The position numbers and the translations under genes were made by a program. Of a DNA stretch of 64,000 bases, positions 16,272-24,800 are shown one piece after another (position 1 is the first letter of the stretch; every line of letters starts with the position of its first letter). Source of the DNA: a bacterium 1XD42-1 (GTDB taxonomy: Bacteria; Bacillota; Clostridia; Oscillospirales; Ruminococcaceae); NCBI GenBank assembly GCA_003612625.1, contig RAZJ01000004.1, positions 95,837-159,836 on the forward strand. The letters are read 5' to 3'. The notes under the pieces were generated by a model, which saw only the letters and a list, made by a program, of their open reading frames with translations, was not told the DNA's origin and ran no database searches.

Positions 16272-17324
16272 TTATGTTTCCGGTTTTCCCAGCTTCAGAA
16301 CGGCCAATACTGCCATAGGCGCCAACAGCATCCCTACCAATCCCCCGATCCGCAATCCTGCATACATAGCCGTAATAGATGCCACCGGATGGAGCCCTAA
16401 ATGGCTGCCTACCACCCTTGGCTCCAAAATTGCCCGGATCAAGGCGATAATGCCATACAAAATCAATAAGCCAGAACCGCCGGCAGGATCGCCTCCTGCC
16501 AGCAGAAACAACCCCCAAGGGACTAAAACGGTCCCGCATCCCAGCACAGGCAGCAAGTCCACCAAAGCAATGGTGGCGGCAACAGGAAGCACATAAGAAA
16601 ATCCCATGATCCATAAACCGACAGTTAATTCTAAAAAAGTAACGGCCATTAGGATTGTATACGCCCGAACATATTGCCACAAGGTTTCCCGCAGGAAATC
16701 CTGGAGCCTCCGGGTAAAGGCAGCCGCAGAAGGTGGAATTACCTGCTGGATAAAATCGCTGACGGTTTCATAATTTCCGGCAGTCAGCAAAGAAATCATG
16801 ACAGTGAATAATAAAGCCAATAAAAAATTAGGAAGGCGGGCAGCTCCGGAAGCTAATTTTGACAAAAGAAATGCGGAACCATCTACGGCCGCTTGCCGGG
16901 TTACGCTGGAAACCGCGTCAGAAAGCAGCGTTAAATGGCTGTTGTCCCGGAATATCCGGAAAGCTGCGGCATTTAAGCTGGACTGGACCCGTTCCAGCAT
17001 AGGCGCAATGGTTTGTGTATAAAGCTCGGGCAGGCGCAGTAATAATTCATAGCCCTGGGCTAATAAGATTGCAAGAAAAAGGCTGGCAGTCGAAACAATC
17101 AAAAGATAAAATCCAATAATAATCCCTAAAGAAGCTGTCTTTTCTGAAAGCTTCCATTTTTTTGCCGTCCGCAGGGACAAAGGATGCAGCAAAGCTGCTA
17201 ATCCGGCTCCTAAAAGGAATGGCAGCAGCCAGGGCAGCAAATAACGGAAACAGAAAAAGAGGACTGCGCCAATGGCAGCATAATAAAGGATAGCGAAAAA
17301 AAAACGTTGTTCTTTTTCTGTCAA
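16272..17324 (-). CDS. ytvI: Sporulation integral membrane protein YtvI (AI-2E transporter superfamily)
   Basis: 350-residue membrane protein with about eight hydrophobic helices; LLPWLLPFLLGAGLAALLHP near the N-terminus and the C-terminal block LEPRVVGSHLGLHPVASITAMYAGLRIGG are hallmarks of the YtvI/PerM (AI-2E) superfamily. The Firmicute YtvI branch is sporulation-associated; its biochemical role is unknown, and an AI-2 export label would be unsupported. The start is TTG at 17324 with a GGGAGGG ribosome site. It is a single gene between a shared terminator and the threonine operon reading the other way. Confidence 0.85.
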   Translation of the reverse strand: MTEKEQRFFFAILYYAAIGAVLFFCFRYLLPWLLPFLLGAGLAALLHPLSLRTAKKWKLSEKTASLGIIIGFYLLIVSTASLFLAILLAQGYELLLRLPELYTQTIAPMLERVQSSLNAAAFRIFRDNSHLTLLSDAVSSVTRQAAVDGSAFLLSKLASGAARLPNFLLALLFTVMISLLTAGNYETVSDFIQQVIPPSAAAFTRRLQDFLRETLWQYVRAYTILMAVTFLELTVGLWIMGFSYVLPVAATIALVDLLPVLGCGTVLVPWGLFLLAGGDPAGGSGLLILYGIIALIRAILEPRVVGSHLGLHPVASITAMYAGLRIGGLVGMLLAPMAVLAVLKLGKPET

Positions 17325-17498
17325 AAGATTCCCTCCCAGCCCAATTTTATGATATAATAATAAAATTCAATTAAAATATAGTATGCAGCAGCCTGGCTCC
17401 GTTATGTCAAGAGATTTCCTGTCAAATTGTGGGGCGGATTTTGTCGAAATTCCACAGTTCATAAAGGAAAATAGGAACAAGATTTTCACAGAAGATGC

Positions 17499-17528
17499 TT
17501 TACAAAAACAGATGCCATATGGTATAGT
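17499..17528 (+). promoter_or_regulatory. Promoter of thrR-hom-thrB operon
   Basis: -35 TTTACA (17499-17504), 18-base spacer, -10 TATAGT (17523-17528). The leader is short, about 37 bases; no T-box or other leader motif is seen. Confidence 0.6.
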
Positions 17529-17570
17529 TGTATTCAGTCACAATACAATAGTTTGTGGGAGGCGGACGCG

Positions 17571-18005
17571 ATGGAGGAACCTTTAAAATATCTGCTTGTG
17601 GAAGCGCGAATGCTGCCAGAGATTTTTACAAAAGTAATGCAGGCAAAAATGCTGCTGTCCAGAGGGAATGCAAAGAATGCGTCTCAAGCTGCACAGATGG
17701 CTGGAATATCCCGGAGTGCATTTTATAAGTATAAGGATTCGGTTTTTCTGTATGACGAAAGGATGAATGAAAATATTGTTTCTTTTTCCCTTGCTTTAGA
17801 GGACAGGCCAGGTGTGCTTTCCAATCTTTTGGCACAGTTTTATCAGCTGGGGGCAAATGTCATAACCGTCAACCAGAATATTCCGATTGACGGGGTAGCA
17901 ATAGCATCTGTTTCCATACGTACTGCGGATGCAACGCGTTCCCGTTCACAAATTTTGGATATGTTGGGTAAACTGGATGGAGTTGTGGAAGCAAAATCAG
18001 TATAA
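17571..18005 (+). CDS. ACT-domain regulator (ThrR/PheB family)
   Basis: 144 residues in two parts: an HTH-like region ASQAAQMAGISRSAFYKYKD (about 45-65) and an ACT domain SLALEDRPGVLSNLLAQFYQLGAN that senses an amino acid. In Bacillus the family member beside hom (ThrR, formerly PheB) represses threonine genes; the older chorismate-mutase label for PheB is not supported by visible catalytic residues. The ATG at 17571 follows GGGAGG at eight bases and is preferred to the upstream in-frame TTG/ATG. It is the first gene of the hom-thrB operon, so autoregulation in response to threonine is likely. Confidence 0.85.
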   Translation: MEEPLKYLLVEARMLPEIFTKVMQAKMLLSRGNAKNASQAAQMAGISRSAFYKYKDSVFLYDERMNENIVSFSLALEDRPGVLSNLLAQFYQLGANVITVNQNIPIDGVAIASVSIRTADATRSRSQILDMLGKLDGVVEAKSV

Positions 18006-18020
18006 GGAGGCAAACAAATT

Positions 18021-19250
18021 TTGAATATTGCTGTAATGGGATATGGCACAGTAGGTTCAGGAGTTGTAGAAGTATTTTTTGAAAATAAAGAGCTGTTGGA
18101 AAAACGGGTGCGGCAGCCATTAGCAATCAAATATATTCTTGATTTAAGGGATTTCCCAGGAGATCCCCATGAAGATTTACTCATAAAAGATTTTGCCCGG
18201 ATTCGGGATGATGCGGAGGTTCAAGTTGTCGCAGAAGCAATGGGAGGTGTAGAACCAGCTTTCACCTTTACAAAAGCCTGCCTGGAACAGGGAAAAAGCG
18301 TTGTTACTTCCAATAAAGAACTGGTAGCAAAACGCGGGGCAGAACTGCTGGAAATTGCCGCTGCCCATGGCTGCAACTATTTATTTGAAGCCAGTGTAGG
18401 CGGCGGGCTGCCGGTACTTCATCCCCTTCATAATTGCTTGTCTGTTAACCATATTCAGGAGATAGCAGGCATTTTTAATGGGACAACGAATTTTATTTTG
18501 ACTCAGATGATTGAGGAAGGCAGTACCTTCGATCAGGCTCTGGCCCAGGCCCAATCCAGAGGCTTTGCGGAACGGGACCCTTCTGCTGACGTAGACGGCC
18601 ATGACGCCTGCCGGAAAATTTGTATTATGGCAGATATGGCTTTCGGACACCAGATCGATCCGGATGCCGTACCGGTGGAAGGAATTTCCGGAATTACAAT
18701 GGAAGATGTGGCTTATGCAAATCTTTGGGGCGGTGTGGTAAAGCTAATCGGACGCGCTGTCCAGGAAGTCCCGGGCGGCCCGGTATCTGTCCGGGTAGCT
18801 CCTTATTTTGTGCCGGGCGGCAGCCAGCTTGGGGCCTGCAAAGGGGTTTATAATGCGATTCTGGTCCGGGGAAATGCCGTAGAAGACGTGGTATTTTATG
18901 GCCAGGGTGCTGGAAAACGGCCCACAGCTTCTGCTATTTTATCCGATATCTTAGAATGTATTCTTTTAGGGGGTACTGACCCTTCCGCAGGCTGGAGCCG
19001 GGAACCGGGTATGATTGCAGATCCAGACAGCCAGATAACAGCAGCTTATTACCGTATAAAAGGCTGTACCCAGACGCAAATAGAAAAAGCTTTCGGTTCT
19101 GTGGAATTTCTCACAGGGGATGGAGTACCTTCTGGAGAAACTGCGTTTGTAACAGGAGCTTTGCCGGAACGGGAGCTGGTTACAGCGAGAAAAGCATTGG
19201 AAGGCGGGGGCGCTGAAGTCCTCGGGAAGCTCCGGGTGCTTTCTATCTAA
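18021..19250 (+). CDS. hom: Homoserine dehydrogenase
   Basis: 409-residue NAD(P)H-dependent enzyme converting aspartate semialdehyde to homoserine, the branch point for threonine and methionine. The N-terminal Rossmann motif is GYGTVGSG; the catalytic domain has VTSNKELVAKRG, EASVGGGLPVL, GIFNGTTNFIL and FAERDPSADVDGHDACRK. A C-terminal ACT-like segment starting about residue 330 (AAYYRIKGC) is present but short. The start is TTG at 18021 with AAGGAGG. The stop codon overlaps the thrB ATG by one base. Confidence 0.95.
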   Translation: MNIAVMGYGTVGSGVVEVFFENKELLEKRVRQPLAIKYILDLRDFPGDPHEDLLIKDFARIRDDAEVQVVAEAMGGVEPAFTFTKACLEQGKSVVTSNKELVAKRGAELLEIAAAHGCNYLFEASVGGGLPVLHPLHNCLSVNHIQEIAGIFNGTTNFILTQMIEEGSTFDQALAQAQSRGFAERDPSADVDGHDACRKICIMADMAFGHQIDPDAVPVEGISGITMEDVAYANLWGGVVKLIGRAVQEVPGGPVSVRVAPYFVPGGSQLGACKGVYNAILVRGNAVEDVVFYGQGAGKRPTASAILSDILECILLGGTDPSAGWSREPGMIADPDSQITAAYYRIKGCTQTQIEKAFGSVEFLTGDGVPSGETAFVTGALPERELVTARKALEGGGAEVLGKLRVLSI

Positions 19251-20143
19251 TGATAAAAATACGCATCCCTGCTACCAGCGCGAATATTGGCCCGGGCTTT
19301 GATTCCATTGGGCTTGCAGTGAATTTATATAACTATGTCACAATGGAAGAGCATGACGGCCTGATTATTGAATCTATGGATGGTGTGGAAGTCCCCACCG
19401 ATGAAACAAACCTGATTTACAGCACAGCAAAGCATTTATATGAATTATGCGGCGTTACGTTCCGGGGGCTTAAAATCGGCCAAATCAACCAGATCCCTTT
19501 TGCCCGGGGACTGGGCAGCAGCAGCGCCTGTATTATCGGGGGATTAAAAGGCGCCAACCGTTTAATGGGAAATCCTGTACCGGATGCGGAACTGGTGAAT
19601 ATTGCCGCCCGCATTGAAGGCCATCCGGATAATACAGCTCCGGCTTTAATGGGCGGGCTGGTCACTTCTGTTTTTGCAGGCTCACGGGTCTATTACGTGA
19701 AGCAGGAAATTAAAAATGACTTAAAATTTGTAGCCCTAATCCCTGATTTTGAATTGAAAACCTCGGAAGCCAGGGCGGTACTTCCCGATGCGATCCCACG
19801 GGCTGACGGCGTATTTAATTTGTCCCGGGCTGCCCTGATGTCCGTTTCCCTGTACAGCGGGAATTATCAAAATTTACGGGTTGCGGCAGAGGACCGGATT
19901 CATCAGCCTTACCGTTTAAAGCTGATTCAGGGCGGTGCGGAAGCAATGGAAGCCTGTTACAACAGGGGCGCTTATGCAGCTTTTATCAGTGGGGCAGGTC
20001 CTACCATTATGGCCATTGTCAGTACAGAGATTCCTGATTTTTCCGAAAACATTGCCAAAAGCCTGGTGGAGCTGGGGCTGGATGGCTGGCGCGTGCATAC
20101 TATGGAAATAGATAATGTGGGGACTATCATTGAATTGGCATAA
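19250..20143 (+). CDS. thrB: Homoserine kinase
   Basis: 297-residue GHMP kinase phosphorylating homoserine to O-phosphohomoserine. The motifs are in order: ATSANIGPGFDSIGLAV at the N-terminus, the ATP-binding loop FARGLGSSSACIIGGL (about 84-99), EGHPDNTAPALMGG, and the C-terminal AFISGAGPTIMAIV. It is translationally coupled to hom through a TAATG junction. No threonine synthase gene follows in this window; an intrinsic terminator-like hairpin comes next, then aspartokinase. Confidence 0.96.
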   Translation: MIKIRIPATSANIGPGFDSIGLAVNLYNYVTMEEHDGLIIESMDGVEVPTDETNLIYSTAKHLYELCGVTFRGLKIGQINQIPFARGLGSSSACIIGGLKGANRLMGNPVPDAELVNIAARIEGHPDNTAPALMGGLVTSVFAGSRVYYVKQEIKNDLKFVALIPDFELKTSEARAVLPDAIPRADGVFNLSRAALMSVSLYSGNYQNLRVAAEDRIHQPYRLKLIQGGAEAMEACYNRGAYAAFISGAGPTIMAIVSTEIPDFSENIAKSLVELGLDGWRVHTMEIDNVGTIIELA

Positions 20144-20175
20144 TCCTTGTAAAAGGGCTGGTGCCGGTAAATGAC

Positions 20176-20210
20176 AGTATTCCTATTTCTAAAATAGGAA
20201 TACTTTTTTT
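20176..20210 (+). terminator. Intrinsic terminator or attenuator between thrB and lysC
   Basis: Perfect 13-base stem AGTATTCCTATTT / AAATAGGAATACT with a three-base loop and a run of T. lysC starts only 17 bases after it with no clear promoter between, so partial read-through from the hom-thrB transcript or control of termination is probable. Confidence 0.82.
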
Positions 20211-20226
20211 AGGGAGGCTTGGGTAT

Positions 20227-21432
20227 ATGAATTTGATTGTGCAAAAATTCGGAGGAAGTTCCGTAGCCAATGCGGAACGGGTCCGGAATGTAGCCGGTAT
20301 TGTTACAGAAACTTATAAAAAAGGCAATAATGTGGTTGTTGTGGTATCTGCGCAAGGGGATACCACAGATGATCTGATTGCAAAAGCCCATGAAATCAAT
20401 CCAAACCCTTCCCCAAGGGAAATGGATGTTTTATTGACCGCAGGGGAACAAATGTCTATGGCGCTGCTGGCAATGGAAATTGAAAGGCTGGGGTTCCCGG
20501 TTAAAACCCTGACCGGCTGGCAGGCTGGATTTTTAACCGATTCCACCCATGGCAATGCCCGTATCCGCCGGATCAATAATGAACGGCTGGACAATGAGCT
20601 TGGGAAGCACAATATTGTAATTGTGGCAGGCTTCCAGGGCATGAACCGGTATGATGACCTGACGACTTTGGGCCGCGGGGGATCGGATACCAGCGCGGTG
20701 GCTATTGCCGCTTCCCTGCATGCGGATTTGTGCCAGATTTATACAGATGTGGATGGGGTTTATACAGCCGATCCCCGCCTGGTGAAAAATGCCCATAAAA
20801 TGGATGCCATTACTTATGATGAAATGCTGGAACTGGCCACTTTAGGGGCCGGAGTGCTTCATAACCGTTCTGTGGAAATGGCAAAAAAATATAACGTGAA
20901 TTTAGAAGTCCTGTCCAGTTTAACACGGAATCCAGGCACCATTGTAAAGGAGGTTGTTCGTGTGGAAAAAATGTTAATCCGCGGGGTAGCAAAAGATAAT
21001 AATGTGGCCCGTATTTCGATTATTGGGGTACCGGATACCCCGGGAATTGCTTTTAAAATTTTCTCCCATCTGGCCGCAAAGAAAGTCAATGTAGATATTA
21101 TTTTGCAGTCTATTGGACGGGAAAATAAAAAAGATATCAGCTTTACTGTCGCAAGGGAAAATCAGGAACTGGCAGTAGCCATTATGGAAGATCTTCGCCA
21201 GACTTTAGGGGCACAGAAAGTAATTTGTGATGACAACATTTCAAAAGTGTCCATTGTAGGCGCGGGAATGCAGTCCAATCCAGGGGTTGCTTCTAAAATG
21301 TTTGAAGCCCTGGCTGAAGAAAATATCAATATCCAAATGATCTCTACCAGTGAGATAAAAATTTCCGTTCTGGTTGCCCAGGAAGAATCTGAAAAGGCAT
21401 TGAATGCCATTCACGATGCTTTTGACCTGTAA
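20227..21432 (+). CDS. lysC: Aspartate kinase, with internal beta-subunit start
   Basis: 401 residues: an amino-acid kinase domain (VQKFGGSSVANAERVRNVA, LTAGEQMSMALLAM, LGRGGSDTSAVAIAA, TDVDGVYTADPR) followed by two ACT regulatory domains (about 260-330 and 340-401). It phosphorylates aspartate, the first step to lysine, threonine and methionine. The ATG at 20227 matches the conserved N-terminus. Within the frame, AAAGGAGG (20946-20953) stands eight bases before an in-frame GTG (20962), which would yield a 156-residue ACT-only beta subunit, as known for B. subtilis aspartokinase II. Confidence 0.95.
   Translation: MNLIVQKFGGSSVANAERVRNVAGIVTETYKKGNNVVVVVSAQGDTTDDLIAKAHEINPNPSPREMDVLLTAGEQMSMALLAMEIERLGFPVKTLTGWQAGFLTDSTHGNARIRRINNERLDNELGKHNIVIVAGFQGMNRYDDLTTLGRGGSDTSAVAIAASLHADLCQIYTDVDGVYTADPRLVKNAHKMDAITYDEMLELATLGAGVLHNRSVEMAKKYNVNLEVLSSLTRNPGTIVKEVVRVEKMLIRGVAKDNNVARISIIGVPDTPGIAFKIFSHLAAKKVNVDIILQSIGRENKKDISFTVARENQELAVAIMEDLRQTLGAQKVICDDNISKVSIVGAGMQSNPGVASKMFEALAEENINIQMISTSEIKISVLVAQEESEKALNAIHDAFDL
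20946..20964 (+). promoter_or_regulatory. Internal ribosome site and GTG start for aspartokinase beta subunit
   Basis: AAAGGAGG at 20946-20953, an eight-base gap, then in-frame GTG 20962-20964 (a second in-frame start, ATG, is at 20971). The product would be the regulatory C-terminal 156 residues ending at 21432. Confidence 0.72.
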
Positions 21433-21437
21433 GAATC

Positions 21438-21473
21438 AAACAAAGCTGCCGTTTTTTTGCGGCAGCTTTGTTT
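21438..21473. terminator. Hairpin terminator after lysC
   Basis: 14-base perfect stem AAACAAAGCTGCCG / CGGCAGCTTTGTTT with a T-rich loop, between convergent lysC and the small minus-strand gene. The T run after the stem is weak, so efficiency is uncertain. Confidence 0.65.
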
Positions 21474-21488
21474 GGTTTCAAGCCTGTA

Positions 21489-21674
21489 TCACAAGCTTTC
21501 ACAGGAATACCGGTATTTTTCCTCCAGTCCTCTTTGCAGAGAGATGGTTTCCAAAGTTTCGCCTAACTGAACAAAGATAGAACCGATTAAATCCAACTGT
21601 TCATTATCGGGATATTCCTGGGCAATGGTACAGGCCAACGCGGAAATCATTGCTGTCAGTTCACAGGCATTCAT
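21489..21674 (-). CDS. Small conserved protein, DUF6774-like
   Basis: 61-residue, mostly helical protein beginning MNACELTAMISALACTIAQ and continuing with LDLIGSIFVQLGETLETI. I recognise this as the small clostridial DUF6774 type, of unknown function. GGGGG lies five bases before the ATG. It contains two cysteines and no signal peptide or membrane segment. It is divergent from the large GGDEF/EAL gene and convergent with lysC, so context gives no clue to its job. Confidence 0.7.
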   Translation of the reverse strand: MNACELTAMISALACTIAQEYPDNEQLDLIGSIFVQLGETLETISLQRGLEEKYRYSCESL

Positions 21675-21738
21675 AGAATCCCCCTGTCCAATCTATTCCA
21701 AAAGAGGGGAAAATGTGCCAGCGGTATTCGGAAATAGA

Positions 21739-21767
21739 TTGCATTTCTCCACAAAATCATGTAAAAT
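21739..21767 (+). promoter_or_regulatory. Promoter of the GGDEF/EAL gene
   Basis: -35 TTGCAT (21739-21744), 17-base spacer, -10 TAAAAT (21762-21767), about 35 bases before the ATG. Confidence 0.6.
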
Positions 21768-21806
21768 GAAAAAAGGATATGTTTAGGAAAGCGGAGGCCA
21801 GGTGGC

Positions 21807-24800
21807 ATGAAACAAATAGAAAACAACCGAACAAATAATGATGCAATACCGGGCAGCACTTGTGAAGGGGCAGATGCTTTACGTCTGCAAGTGATTACCC
21901 AGCGGACTGGCACAATCGTCTTGGAATGGGGTCCGGAACCGGATACTTTTACTTATTCTCCAGAAGCATCACGATTTGCTTTTATTGATCATACCCGCCA
22001 CTGTTTGGAAACATCCTTTGTTCCCCGGAAAGATATTCATCCTGACGACTGGATCAGTGTCCGCAGCGCGGCACGCCGTTTGTTAAAGGGTGCAGAAAAT
22101 ATTGAAGTAACAGCCCGTTTGCTGCTGAAAGAAGGCGGTTGGCTTTGGTGCCGCTGTACAGCTACTGCCATGCAGCGGGAAAACGGGCGTATCTGTCATC
22201 TGCTTCTGACCATCAATGATGCAGATGCGTTGATGAAGGCCAAAGAAATATTAGCTTACCAGGTGGATTATGATCAGTTGACTGGTTATGGCAATTTTGA
22301 CAAGTTTAAACGGGATGTCAATGCACTGTTAAAAAAACGGGGGGACAAAAAATATGCCCTTTGGTATTACGATCTGAAAAATTTTAAATATATCAATAAT
22401 ATTTACGGTTATGACATTGGGGATAAAATGTTATGCTATTGGGCCAGGGTTATCCATCGTGGCCTGAAAGAAGGAGAAGCTTTTGCAAGGGTTTCTTCCG
22501 ACCGCTTTACAGTTTTGCATCTGTACCGGAATAAAGAAGAAGTTGAAAAACGTTTCTGGTCATATCTGTCTGAACTGGAGCAGTTTGACCTTCTGGGGCC
22601 TAAGAAATTCCTGGTAGAAATTACAGCAGGGATTTACTGCATAGAAAAAGAAAGCGATATTTTAAGTGTAGGCGATATGGTAGACCGGGCGAATATTGCC
22701 CAGAATACGGTAAGGCATCTTTCCGGCAGCCGTTTTGCTTTTTATACGGAACGGATGCGCAGCCAGGTTCTGCGGGAAAAGGCTATGGAAGCCGAAATGG
22801 AAGATGCCCTGAAAAATGGGGAATTTTGTGTCTATTTGCAAGGGCAGGTAGATATCCAGCATGGGGATCAGATTACAGGGGCTGAAGCCCTGATCCGTTG
22901 GAAACGGCCGGATCTTGGCTTGGAACCGCCTTCTTTATTTGTCCCTCTCTTTGAAAAAAATGGGTTTATCGTAGAAATTGATCATTATGTATTTGAGCAT
23001 GTATGTATGTATTTGCGGAAGCGGCTTTGGGAAGGGAAGCCTTTATTTAAAATTGCAGTCAATGTATCACGGATGACTTTAATCCAGCCTGATTTTCCGG
23101 AACAATATCAAAAAATTAAAAATGCTTATGGGATTCCGGATGGTTTTTTAGAATTGGAATGTACAGAAACCGTTGTAATCGAAAATCTTAAAAAATTTAA
23201 AGAGGTATCTGCACGCCTGCACCAGTATGGGTTCCATTTGGAATTGGATGATTTTGGTTCAGGTTATTCTTCGTTAAACGTCCTGAAAGATATTGATGCG
23301 GATGTATTGAAATTAGATATGGTCTTTTTTCAAAATGGTCTGACCCATGAAAGGGAACGTGTCATTGTATCCAGTATTGTAGCTATGGCTGGAGCATTAA
23401 ATATGCGTGTGGTAGCGGAAGGGGTCGAAACCATGCAGCAGGTATCCTTTTTACGGCGTATTGGCTGCAATTCCATTCAAGGCTTTATTTTTTGCCGCCC
23501 TATGCCTATGGATCAATTTTCACCGGAAGCTCTTTCAGGCTCTTTGCCTTTTCAATATGTACACATTCCTCCGCCGAATAGGGGCCCTTGGAAAAATGAA
23601 GATATTCCTGGGCTTTCCCTGTTGGCAAATGGGACAGCAGGTGCTGTGATACAAATAGAAGATGGGCAGGACAGCCTCCTTTGCAGCGCAGAAGAACCTT
23701 TTCAGCGTTTAACCGGCTATTCCAAAGAAGAAATTATGACCCTTTTTGGCGGATCTTGCAGAAAGCTGATTTTGCCAGAAGATCTTGCTGCTGTGGAAGA
23801 TGGCAATTCCCAATGTTTAGATCGGGTAGAATACCGTATCCGCCGGAAAGATGGTCAGATTCGTTGGATTTTAGAATCCCGTTTCCATCTGCCCCAGGCT
23901 GAAAAAGGAAAATGGTTTGCTGTTTTAATTGATATGACCCTTGTCCGGGATTTGGAATCCAGTTCCCGGAAAAATGCGATCCGGATGGAAATGCTTTTGG
24001 AAAATATTCCCTCTGGCGTTTGCATTTTTGCGTTGGAAGAAACCATCCGTCCGATTTACCGGAATAAAGCTTATTGCCGGATGTTTACAGATGGCAGTGA
24101 CGATGCACAGCAAAGCGGTATCTGGAATTTTTTAGAAGAAGTTCATCCTTCTGATGTAAACCATATTTTACAGCTTTGCCGCCAGGCTGCTGTAGATCAT
24201 AAGCCTTTTGAATTGCATTACCGTTTGAAAAAACAGGGTTCTGTTATGAAACGGGTTTGGATGCGGGCATGGGAGCTGCCAGGGGTAGAAAATGGGAATC
24301 CCTGGTTTTTAGCCCTTCTGGAAGACGAAACCCCTCCTCATATTGTAAAAGATCAACTGCTTCAGCCGTCTGCATTTTCTCAGGATAATTTACCGAAAGA
24401 TTTGCCGGTAGGGACGGCCGTTTTTGAAGTGGCGGAAACATTAAATGTTACTTATGCCAGCCAGGGGATTTTTTATCTTTGCGGCCATTCCATAGAGGAA
24501 TATGATGATGCTTCTGCATCCACCCTGACGGCTATGATGTATCCGGAAATCCTCCATGGCATTTCTGAAAGGCTTCAGGATACTTTATCGAAAACAGACC
24601 AAATAGATTGTTCTTTCCCGGTAAACCGGGATGGAAAAATTGTATGGATTATGATCCAAGGCAAACTCATTGACCGTGGGCCTGGAAAATATCCATTGCT
24701 GTATACAGCAATGCTGGATGTTACCAGATGGCGGAATATGGAGTTTGAATTAAAAATTCAAGCGGAACGGTATCATCTATTGGAAGAAACCCTCCAGGAA

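Noticed and set aside
16272..17324. Autoinducer-2 exporter
   Set aside because: The superfamily name is AI-2E, but the sequence fits the sporulation YtvI branch.
17329..17570. T-box or other amino-acid leader before thrR
   Set aside because: The predicted leader is about 37 bases, and no T-box or antiterminator pattern was seen.
17383..17586. 67-residue frame before thrR
   Set aside because: No ribosome site, overlaps the promoter and thrR start, and shows no family pattern.
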